DNA of 25,645 nt from Brachionus koreanus (lineage: Eukaryota; Rotifera; Eurotatoria; Ploima; Brachionidae): the NCBI GenBank assembly GCA_016987375.1, contig PJRA01000216.1, positions 723,564-749,208 of the forward strand. Reading direction: 5' to 3'. The first letter of the stretch is position 1, and every line of letters starts with the position of its first letter. The position numbers were made by a program, and so were the translations under genes. Below are positions 1-7,592 of the stretch, piece by piece. The notes under the pieces were generated by a model. That model was given only the letters and a program-made list of their open reading frames with translations. It had not been told where the DNA came from and made no database searches.

Positions 1-3000
1 GGAAGTAATTTAAACTATGATGGGGAGAACGCAGATTTCGATGAATTTTACAAGGCATTCGGATACGATGCAGCAATGTATGGATGGGACAAAGTACAAC
101 AAGCACACGTAATCCAATATTGTTTATCAGGAAAAGCATTACGTTCATACAATGGCATTAGTGAACAAGACAGGAAAAGTATAGATAGAGTTTTTGAAGA
201 ATTAAAAGCGACATGCTTTAAACCAACTGAATACTATCTAAATCTTTTCTATGGAAGGACACTAAACCATAGCGAATCAATGGCCGGTTTTGCAAAAGAT
301 TTGGAACGCCTGGTAGATAAGGGTTTACCCGGACTAGATGGAGCAGTACGTACAAAACTACTAAAATCTCGACTAATATCGAGCGTACCAGAGAATACCA
401 AAAATTTTCTCGAACTACTCTCAGATAAATCATGGAAAGATCTAATAACAATATTCGAAAATCAAGTAGACTATAAATCAATTGTACCAGGACAATTTTC
501 TCAAGAGATATCAATAAACAAGATGGAACAAAGACAAGGCCAGGTGCGCAGTCTGAAGACATTCACAGGAAAATGTAATTATTACAACAAACCGGGACAT
601 AAATGGGCCGAGTGTAGGAAACGAATGTTGGATGTTGAAAGACAACAAAACATCTCGAGAGGACAACTGAATACATCAACTATGAGCTACAATCAAAATC
701 AAAGGTATCAAAGACACAACTTAAACATTGAACAATGTAGACAAACAACAAGTAGGAACAACCATAACTATAAAAATCGAGAATATGGACAACATGAAGT
801 TAAATCAAGTGAGTTCACGCTCGAAGCAGAAGTTGATTCAGACACAAATAATTTCGAATCAAATACAATCCAGTATGAAACCTTCAGTTGTGAAAACAGG
901 ACAACGCTGAATCGCGTAAACACCAGAGTAAAGCTGGGCAATGAAGACTTTGATATTCAGATGTTGTTAGACAGTGGAGCAACCGCTTCATTTATAAAAA
1001 CAAAACACCTTCCGAGTAACTTAGGAAGAACAATTGACCAAATTATAAAAGGTGACAGCCCCACAAATAATTTAGGACTACAGCGAATCGTAGCAACAAT
1101 AAAATCGGCTCTAAATTCAGAGGCAATAGCATGTGTTAAAGGGAAAGCAAGAATTAAAATAAACACTTGGATAGGTGAACATGAGTTCATTTTCACAAAT
1201 ATTACAGAAAAGGCAATACTTGGAATGGATTTTCTAAGAAAATATAAGGCAATTTTTGATTTTGACAAGAATTCAATTAGTCTATCGGATCAAAGTATAC
1301 GACATGAAATTCACTACATTGACGATACTATATACAATACAAAAACAAGTGGACTAATTAAACTTGACAAAAACATTGAAGTAAAGGCTCGAAGCGTTGT
1401 TTTAGCTGAGGTTGACACAGGAACAAAAGGAAAACTGATACTTTTCGAACCAAAACAAAATCAGTCAAATAAAGGCATAGTTATGGCTCGAAGTGTAGAT
1501 ACAGTTTCAAGCGATGGAAGAATCAAACTCAGTATTATGAATATTTCAGACACAAAAGTAAAAGTAGATTGTGGAACCGAAATTGGTCAATGGGAAGAAG
1601 CAGAAGTTATTGATGAAGAACCAGAGGAAAAGTATTTATGTAAAGATGGATTTATCGATTGGGACAAAATAACAATAAACAATAAATTATCTCTTCATCA
1701 AAGGAAAACAATGAAAGCTTTAATTGAAAAATATAAAACAATTTTTCAGTGGTCAGAGTACGACACAGGGAAGACTGGCCTAACAGAACACATCATTAAC
1801 ACTAAGGATGCCGAACCGGTGAAACAGAGGTCATATAAATTACCTCATGCAGCAAAAGTTGAAATCGAAAAACAAGTCAAACAAATGCTAGACAATAATA
1901 TAATTGAGGAGAGCAAGAGTCCTTGGGCTAGTCCAATTATTCTAGTAAAGAAAAAGAAAAATGATGGAGGCAAACAAGAATTCAGATTCTGTATTGACTT
2001 TAGAAAATTGAACCAACTAACTGTTAAGGACTCAAACCCCTTACCGAGGATCGACGAAACCGTTGATGCATTGGGTGGCTCACAATATTTTTCGACTTTT
2101 GACCTTTCGAGTGGTTACTGGCAGATTCCAGTAAACCAAAATGATAAAGAGAAAACAGCGTTTATAGCAAATCAACGACTATATCAGTTCCAAATGATGC
2201 CATTTGGTTTGTGTAATGCACCAGGAACATTTCAAAGATTAATGGACACTCTGTTGAGTGGTCTCACATGGAAACAATGCTTGGTGTATCTAGACGATAT
2301 AATTGTTTTTTCAAACGACTTTAAGACACACATTTCTAGGATTGAAGAGATTTTCTTGAGGCTCAAACGAGCTAACTTAAAGCTCAAGCCTAACAAATGC
2401 AGATTTTGCATGGAACAAGTCAATTATTTAGGATTTTTAATTACTAGAGAAGGCCTAAGCCCAGACACTGAGAAAACACAGGTAATCGCTGACTTAAAAC
2501 CACCAAAAGATAAGGAAGGCGTTAAAAGATTCTTGGGAATGCTTTCCTATTACAGACGATTCATTCCAAGCTTTAGTAAAATAGCAGCAAGCCTTTTTGA
2601 CTTAACACAGAACAAGACAACCTTCTTGTGGACAGACGAATGTCAAAAAGCTTTTGACGAACTAAAAGGCAAGCTTGTTATGGCACCAATACTAAAATAT
2701 CCAAATTTTGACCTAGAGTTCGAAATCTATACCGATGCCTCAAATGATGCAATTGGCGCAGTACTAGTACAGACAATAAATGGAATTCTGTACCCAATAG
2801 CCTACGCAAGTCGAAAATTGAACAAACACGAAAAAAACTATACTACAAGTGAGAAAGAAATGCTTGCCATAGTATTTGCATCAAAACAATTTAACAGTTA
2901 CATCTATGGGAAACCTATCCTATTCTTCACAGACCACCAGCCATTGGCAACACTTGAAAAGTCAAAAGAACCTAATGGAAGACTGTATAAGCTACTGCTA

Positions 3001-3543
3001 AAAATACAGGAATTAGACTATAAAATAATCTATTTGCCAGGGCAGCTAAACAAAACAGCTGACTTATTATCAAGACCCAACGACAATATAAAAAAGGCTG
3101 TCAAGGTAAATAAACTAGATGTTAATTTAGATGTTGAGTGGGATAACGAACAAGACAAGGATAAAGAAGTTGCACTTGTAAAGATGGCTATCAAGTCGGG
3201 TGATATAAATGACTTGAGTGAACTAGAAGAAGCGAAATTTTGGGAATCTTATAAGTACCTTTTAAGCGTTAAGAATAATACTCTGATGCTTAAGAACAAT
3301 CATGGTGAAGATGTTATAGTAGTACCTAAGCAATTAAGAAGACAAATTTGTCAACTATACCATGATTCTATTACTGCAGGACATTTAGGTTTTGATAAGA
3401 CTTATAAAGCTATTACGCTCAGGTACTATTGGCCAAGGATGAGGTCTGAGATTTATGATTATCGTGCAAGTTGCGATCTTTGTCAAAAATTTAAACAAAA
3501 AAAATCACACGAACAGGACCAAGCTGATTACAATTCAAATTAA
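1..3543 (+). CDS. Gag-Pol polyprotein, 5'-partial, cut short by frameshift in integrase
   Basis: The frame is open from base 1, so the true start is upstream; the ATG at 76 is internal. Residues here count from that ATG. Gag capsid-like sequence covers about 1-150. A zinc knuckle lies at 167-180 and has Tyr instead of the second Cys. The protease active site LLDSGA has Asp299, with ILGMDF near 381. Reverse transcriptase shows FDLSSGYWQIPV (675), PFGLCNAPGTFQ (709) and the catalytic YLDD (738-741). RNase H shows YTDAS (Asp887) and FTDHQP (Asp953). The integrase HHCC zinc-binding domain has His1096, His1103, Cys1133 and Cys1136. The frame then ends at TAA 3541-3543, before the integrase core. 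The polyprotein makes the capsid, processes itself, copies the element RNA to DNA and starts the integration module. Gag and Pol share one frame, so no gag-pol frameshift is needed. Confidence 0.93.
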   Translation, partial: GSNLNYDGENADFDEFYKAFGYDAAMYGWDKVQQAHVIQYCLSGKALRSYNGISEQDRKSIDRVFEELKATCFKPTEYYLNLFYGRTLNHSESMAGFAKDLERLVDKGLPGLDGAVRTKLLKSRLISSVPENTKNFLELLSDKSWKDLITIFENQVDYKSIVPGQFSQEISINKMEQRQGQVRSLKTFTGKCNYYNKPGHKWAECRKRMLDVERQQNISRGQLNTSTMSYNQNQRYQRHNLNIEQCRQTTSRNNHNYKNREYGQHEVKSSEFTLEAEVDSDTNNFESNTIQYETFSCENRTTLNRVNTRVKLGNEDFDIQMLLDSGATASFIKTKHLPSNLGRTIDQIIKGDSPTNNLGLQRIVATIKSALNSEAIACVKGKARIKINTWIGEHEFIFTNITEKAILGMDFLRKYKAIFDFDKNSISLSDQSIRHEIHYIDDTIYNTKTSGLIKLDKNIEVKARSVVLAEVDTGTKGKLILFEPKQNQSNKGIVMARSVDTVSSDGRIKLSIMNISDTKVKVDCGTEIGQWEEAEVIDEEPEEKYLCKDGFIDWDKITINNKLSLHQRKTMKALIEKYKTIFQWSEYDTGKTGLTEHIINTKDAEPVKQRSYKLPHAAKVEIEKQVKQMLDNNIIEESKSPWASPIILVKKKKNDGGKQEFRFCIDFRKLNQLTVKDSNPLPRIDETVDALGGSQYFSTFDLSSGYWQIPVNQNDKEKTAFIANQRLYQFQMMPFGLCNAPGTFQRLMDTLLSGLTWKQCLVYLDDIIVFSNDFKTHISRIEEIFLRLKRANLKLKPNKCRFCMEQVNYLGFLITREGLSPDTEKTQVIADLKPPKDKEGVKRFLGMLSYYRRFIPSFSKIAASLFDLTQNKTTFLWTDECQKAFDELKGKLVMAPILKYPNFDLEFEIYTDASNDAIGAVLVQTINGILYPIAYASRKLNKHEKNYTTSEKEMLAIVFASKQFNSYIYGKPILFFTDHQPLATLEKSKEPNGRLYKLLLKIQELDYKIIYLPGQLNKTADLLSRPNDNIKKAVKVNKLDVNLDVEWDNEQDKDKEVALVKMAIKSGDINDLSELEEAKFWESYKYLLSVKNNTLMLKNNHGEDVIVVPKQLRRQICQLYHDSITAGHLGFDKTYKAITLRYYWPRMRSEIYDYRASCDLCQKFKQKKSHEQDQADYNSN
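574..615 (+). other. Gag zinc knuckle with one cysteine lost
   Basis: The coded motif reads CNYYNKPGHKWAEC. The retroviral knuckle is C-x2-C-x4-H-x4-C; here the spacing is right but the second cysteine is Tyr (codon TAC at 583-585, one G-to-A change from TGC). The knuckle normally binds genomic RNA during packaging, so binding is probably weakened. Confidence 0.8.
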
Positions 3544-4759
3544 AAATGCTTGGGACTTAGTAGGGATTGATGCTGCTGGGCCATTAAAAATAACAAAACA
3601 GGGGAACATTTACTTTCTCTTGTTGATTGACTACGTTTCTAAATTTTGTATCACTCTAGCCGTACCAAGAATAACAGCCGAGGAAACAAAACGATTTATT
3701 AAAAAGAAAATGATTGAAATCTATGGATCTCCTTACGCAATTCTTAGTGATCAAGGTAAAAACTTTGAAGCAAAGGTATTCGAAGAATTTTGCAAAGACC
3801 ACGGCATTAAGAAGATAAGAACCACAACTTATCACCCACAGTGTAATGGCCTAGCAGAAAGAACAATAAAGACAATAAAACAAATGTTAAGCCTATATGT
3901 GTCAAAATCACACGATGATTGGGACGAGATTCTGGGTGAAGTGACTTTTGCATACAACAACGCTATACACGAATCAACAGGTTATAGTCCCAATGAAATA
4001 ATTTTTGGAAAAGTTTTATCAACAACAAGTGACAGGAAGCTCGAAATTCAGCCACCACATAATGAAAAATCCAGGGAAGAAATTGCAGGAGATGTTCAAA
4101 AGAAATTGGAAAAGAGCCACGAGAAACAAAGAAAACAGTACGATAAGAAAGTAAGAGAAGCCGTAAGATACAAAATTGGTGACTTAGTGATGTTGGTAAA
4201 TGCAAGGCAAAAAGTCGGTGAAGTCCGTAGTTTCACCCAGAAATTTATTGGTCCTTTTGTGGTATCTAGATTGATCAATGAGGTAAATTATGAAATCAAG
4301 AACAAAGAAAATGGAAAGACACAAGTAGTTCATTATAACCGTATGGTAAGATATGTTGAACGAGAGAATAATACTTTACAAGATAATGAAAACGTCCTTG
4401 AAGATGACGAGTGGCTTGAAAACAGAACAAAGATAGCTATAGCATTAGCAAACCGTAAAAGATGTCAAAATACAATACCAAGTACAACTATCAGAATGGA
4501 AAGAAAAGTGTCAGATTACGAAATAATGCAAAATGAACGAAGTAGCTCAGATAACGAAAATGAAGCTCAAGAGACGGAGGAAGAAAAATCAGCGGACCAA
4601 ACCATTTACGGTTCACCGCAGATGAAACCGAATGAAAATGCACACGAGACCACAGTGACAAATTCAAACCAAGGTCTAGGCGAATTCAAATGCAAAGTGT
4701 GTGGATTTCAGACTAAGACAGGTGGTGCGCTAGGATCACATATGAGAATCCATAAATAG
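3443..4759 (+). CDS. Integrase core and C-terminal zinc finger (frame-shifted remainder of Pol)
   Basis: This frame is open from 3443 and is the continuation of the polyprotein shifted by one base; the ATG at 3455 is probably not a real start. Counting from it, the catalytic triad is Asp39 (in WDLVGID), Asp99 (in LSDQGKN) and Glu135 (in GLAERTIK), giving the D-D-35-E spacing of retroviral-type integrases. A GPF motif (IGPFVVS) follows near 269, as in the GPY/F module of many Ty3/gypsy integrases. After an acidic, low-complexity linker (about 305-405) comes a C2H2 finger: Cys413, Cys416, His429, His433, one residue before the stop. The integrase inserts element DNA into the genome. The finger is not a standard part of the family and may affect target choice. 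Confidence 0.9.
   Translation, partial: GLRFMIIVQVAIFVKNLNKKNHTNRTKLITIQIKNAWDLVGIDAAGPLKITKQGNIYFLLLIDYVSKFCITLAVPRITAEETKRFIKKKMIEIYGSPYAILSDQGKNFEAKVFEEFCKDHGIKKIRTTTYHPQCNGLAERTIKTIKQMLSLYVSKSHDDWDEILGEVTFAYNNAIHESTGYSPNEIIFGKVLSTTSDRKLEIQPPHNEKSREEIAGDVQKKLEKSHEKQRKQYDKKVREAVRYKIGDLVMLVNARQKVGEVRSFTQKFIGPFVVSRLINEVNYEIKNKENGKTQVVHYNRMVRYVERENNTLQDNENVLEDDEWLENRTKIAIALANRKRCQNTIPSTTIRMERKVSDYEIMQNERSSSDNENEAQETEEEKSADQTIYGSPQMKPNENAHETTVTNSNQGLGEFKCKVCGFQTKTGGALGSHMRIHK
3497..3504 (+). other. A8 homopolymer, likely site of the integrase frameshift
   Basis: The HHCC domain is read in frame 1 and the D-D-E core in frame 2. Both frames are open between 3443 and 3543. The run of eight A lies between the last HHCC cysteine codon (3481-3483) and the conserved WDLVGID block (from 3551), which makes a one-base slip here the simplest cause. 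It may be a real mutation of this copy or a sequencing error. Confidence 0.6.
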
Positions 4760-4942
4760 AGATTTGACAAAATATTTATCTTTCTTTAAATTTTATTTAT
4801 ATTTATTGTATTTGACCATTTTAATACTATCTATTAAATTATTATTAACTCAGTATCGTCAATAATTAAGTATATAAGGTTTCATTTATATTACCATTTT
4901 CAATTAATCTCATCATTGACGATGAGACAATTAAATTAAATT
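4760..4942 (+). other. Retrotransposon 3' untranslated spacer
   Basis: AT-rich sequence lies between the Pol stop and the polypurine tract. It has no open frame of note and no envelope-like coding sequence. Confidence 0.7.
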
Positions 4943-4969
4943 AAAAAAAAAAAAAAAACGGGGGAGGGA
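4943..4969 (+). promoter_or_regulatory. Polypurine tract (plus-strand primer)
   Basis: A run of 16 A is followed by C and then GGGGGAGGGA, ending directly against the TGTAAC start of the LTR. Polypurine tracts resist RNase H and prime plus-strand DNA synthesis in LTR retrotransposons. Its position and G-rich end fit that role; the single C interrupts it. Confidence 0.85.
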
Positions 4970-5104
4970 TGTAACCCGTACCCCCTCAAGCATTTGGGGA
5001 CTTGTATAAATACAAGTCCCACTCAAATAAAACAGAGATTTTTAATCAACCGTTTATAAATCACGCAGTACTTTAAATCTTCTCCCTGACTCTCACGAGT
5101 TACA
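4970..5104 (+). repeat. 3' long terminal repeat (135 bp)
   Basis: The LTR starts TGTAAC and ends GTTACA, a 6-bp inverted repeat of the usual TG...CA form, and starts right after the polypurine tract. Inside are a TATA-like TATAAA at 5005-5010 and a polyadenylation signal AATAAA at 5026-5031. It is very short for a Ty3/gypsy LTR. The second LTR copy is outside the window, so the borders rest on motifs only. Confidence 0.85.
4997..5020 (+). repeat. Perfect 10-bp stem-loop over the LTR TATA box
   Basis: GGGACTTGTA and TACAAGTCCC are exact reverse complements separated by TAAA. The TATA-like motif spans one arm and the loop. It could be a transcript hairpin or a dyad binding site. Confidence 0.8.
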
Positions 5105-6428
5105 ATACACAAATTCAAATTTTTCTCTTTGAAAACTCATTTAAAAAGATATTTTGTTAGAATAGTTTTTTATTTTTATTTAAAAAGACTGCTTAATTTG
5201 CTTAATTATGTCAGAAAAATTTTACTTCTAATATTAAAACTATTGATTTCAGAAATTAATTTAAATTCAAGAAAATGTAAATATTTTTCTTCATTTACAG
5301 CTTTTAACATGGGTAAAGTTTAATAAATTTTTTTAAATTTAAATTTGTGAAAATTAACTTTATATAAATTATTATATTTTACCCCTTTTTATATATTAAC
5401 TTTTGTGCATATTTTACAAAAGGCTCATAAATGATCAGAGACGTTTACAAGTTGTATTTTTTTTAAACTTGTTTTTTTAAGTTGCATTATTGTTTAAAAG
5501 TTGCACATAACTCCTTAAAAAAATTTGGATATCTTAAAAAATTAATTTTTTTTTAAATTTTAAAATCAAAAGTCTTTTTGATGAGTTTGAAATCGTTTTA
5601 TATTTATGACATATTTATTACTTTCAAGATGCTTCACGAAAAGGATCTCTTCACGAGATCTAATTCTTGATAACAGACATTACACACGAGCTTTTGTTTC
5701 ATCACAGAAATTGAGGAAATTTCCTGAACTATTTTTAATTTAATTTTTTATTTTTTAGATTCTTTTAATATTTTATTTTTTGATTAGTTTTCTTATTATT
5801 TATTTTAAAAATAAATCATTCTAGTTAAATTTTAAATTATTTTTGAAAAAATCATAAAAATTGTTTTAAGGTTTAGTAATCTCTGTGTATGATGAATAGA
5901 TAAGTATTGTTTCTTCTTTAACATGATATTTTAATGTTTATTTTTATATCACACTATAGCGAATTTGAACGAAAACCTTGCACCACGGCTTTCCAGACCA
6001 TATTTGGTTATGCTTAAAAGAACTGTGTATCACATGGGACACTAGAAGAAAGACGAACTGATGCAAGAAGACAAAGAAAAAAAAATTGAAAAAATCTAAA
6101 ACTTAAAAATTTTTTTATTTCAAAATAAAATTCTAAAAAATTTTTATTTTTATTATCCATCAATGATACTTACCAAATGATTAAAAATGACAAACTTAAA
6201 ATTTCATTTTTTTTATTAATTCAAAAAACTTTGGCTTAGTTCTTTTTTGACAATTTAATAAAGGATTAGAATAAAAAGCTAAAATAAAATAATTTTTGGA
6301 CTGCTTTAATTTTCCAAAAACGTCTTATAATAATTAAGTTATTAAGTCACAATTGATCATATTTTTTAATTATTTAAAAATGGATTTGAAATCTTTTAAT
6401 AGAGGTAAAATCATCTGAAAAATCTTTC
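5105..6428. other. Intergenic AT-rich DNA
   Basis: About 1.3 kb separates the LTR from the CFAP47 promoter area. The open frame at 5129-5323 is low-complexity Lys/Leu/Ile translation of AT-rich DNA and has no coding character. Small inverted and direct repeats occur, for example GATCTC/GAGATC and two CTTCACGA copies near 5631-5661. A GC-richer island at 5957-6075 is listed separately. Confidence 0.6.
5957..6075. other. GC-richer island of unknown origin
   Basis: This stretch has a visibly higher G+C content than its surroundings and begins just after an acceptor-like CACTATAG. No frame is convincingly coding: one minus-strand frame stays open for about 40 codons and each plus-strand frame is interrupted. 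It could be a relic of an old coding insertion or an untranslated exon. I do not recognise it. Confidence 0.35.
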
Positions 6429-6442
6429 GTTTCCATAGTTAC
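6429..6442 (+). promoter_or_regulatory. X-box-like RFX site upstream of CFAP47
   Basis: GTTTCCATAGTTAC fits the ciliary-gene X-box consensus GTHNYY-AT-RRNAAC at all but one position (T for the first A of AAC). It lies about 190-200 bp before the predicted ATG at 6631, a usual distance for RFX-driven ciliary genes. Binding is an inference from the motif and from the identity of the downstream gene. Confidence 0.5.
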
Positions 6443-6630
6443 AATATATAAATTAAAAAAATAATCGAAACCCAGTTACAACCAAGTGTTCGTGTGTATA
6501 ATATTTCTATGCTTTTCTTTAAAAATTTTGATAGCACAATACTTACCAAGCAATATTTGTGATTATCTAATTCTGAAAAACGATATCTTTAAATAATACT
6601 TAGCAAAATTATACAAAAAGTTAATCCAAA

Positions 6631-7592
6631 ATGAGACTGAAAGAATATGAGATTGTGATCGAACCGAGTGTTATAGTTTTTGAGCATTTCGAACCCCTAA
6701 AAACATTTAGCAAAACAATAAACATCAAAAATGTGGGTGCCAAGAGCCGTAGAATGGAACTTTTTCGTCCTAGCAATAAAGTTTTTATTTAAAAGCTTAA
6801 TTTTTTCTACAGTATGTAACACTTTTATAAAGGTCTTTCATTTGAAATACAAAAATCCAGAATTACCTGTCCCACCAGGTATGGAAATTGCTGCCGTTGT
6901 CGAATTCAACACATCCCAAGCTCAAGATTATCGAGACAAAATTGTAATTAGCATTGATAATCAAGAAATAGATGTACCGATTGAAGCCTTTCCAGCCAAA
7001 CCTATTCTTGAAATTTTGAGTAACTACTTTATATTTAATTTTAAATTTTTTTTATTAAAATATGAACTTATAGACAAAGTTGATTTCGGGCTTCTATCAG
7101 ACAATAATAAGACTGTATCAAAATTTCTGAAAATTAGAAACAAGGGAGCAAGAGATGGCAAGTTTTCAATCAACTTTAGAGGGGATTTACCCATTACCTT
7201 TGTTCCAAGCAAAGATTCTATACCAGCTCATTCTGATTTTAATGTCCGAGTTGATTTTTTTACCAGTAGACCTGTCATGTTAAAGGAAAAAATCGAGTAA
7301 ACTATCAACATTTCTCCTAATGTTTATAAAAAAATTTTATAAAAAAATTAATTTTTTCAGAATAGTCTTTGAAGGAAAGGAGCAACCATCAGATTTTGAA
7401 ATTATTGGTAATATAATGAAGCGTGAATTGATTCTTTTAGACTCTAATAATTTTCAACCGATTAATAAACTTGACTTTGGCTCATGCTACTATGGATGCA
7501 ATCTACTTAATATGGCCATATTATTTAATTCATCTCCGGAAAAAGTCGACTATGTGATTTTACTGGAAGAAAAAGGACTTGGCGTAGAAATA
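6631..7592 (+). CDS. CFAP47: CFAP47 exons 1-4: N-terminal MSP/ASH-type domains
   Basis: Exons 6631-6780, 6833-7019, 7074-7296 and 7361-7592 code residues 1-264. The opening EIVIEPSVIVFEHFEPL and later NKVDFGLLSDNNKTVSKFL and KLDFGSCYYGC are typical first strands of ASH/MSP beta-sandwich domains, which pack along microtubules. Introns are 52, 54 and 64 nt. Intron 1 was placed at 6781-6832: an earlier AG at 6811-6812 would bring a stop, while the AG at 6831-6832 keeps the frame. The donor of exon 4 is taken at 7593, after GVEI; GTAGAA a little upstream is an alternative. Confidence 0.8.

Larger units (their letters stand above)
1..5104 (+). mobile_element. Ty3/gypsy LTR retrotransposon, 5'-truncated by window edge
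   Basis: The element runs from inside gag to the end of a 3' LTR. Order of parts: gag with a zinc knuckle, aspartic protease, reverse transcriptase, RNase H, integrase (HHCC, D-D-35-E, GPF), a C2H2 finger, about 210 nt of untranslated sequence, a polypurine tract and a 135-bp LTR. Integrase downstream of RNase H places it in Ty3/gypsy (Metaviridae) rather than Ty1/copia. No envelope gene is present. The short LTR is reminiscent of the Mag lineage, but I cannot confirm this without a tree. The 5' LTR, primer binding site and left target duplication lie upstream of the window. One frameshift in integrase and a changed zinc-knuckle cysteine suggest this copy is not autonomous. Confidence 0.95.

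Noticed and set aside
218..562. Minus-strand open frame of 114 codons under gag
   Set aside because: Shadow of the gag frame; no domain, and the plus strand is clearly coding. The same holds for minus-strand frames at 957-1268, 2232-2423, 3963-4205 and 4096-4278.
728..910. Plus-strand frame of 60 codons inside gag
   Set aside because: Overlaps the Gag-Pol frame and has Asn/Gln/Lys-biased random composition.
1..5104. Endogenous retrovirus or errantivirus with an envelope gene
   Set aside because: Only about 210 nt of non-coding sequence lies between Pol and the polypurine tract; no envelope-like frame exists.
5129..5323. Plus-strand frame of 64 codons after the LTR
   Set aside because: Low-complexity Lys/Leu/Ile translation of AT-rich DNA, no domain and no splice context.
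5957..6075. tRNA or 5S rRNA in the GC-richer island
   Set aside because: No cloverleaf, no A/B-box pair and no match to 5S sequence could be made out by eye.
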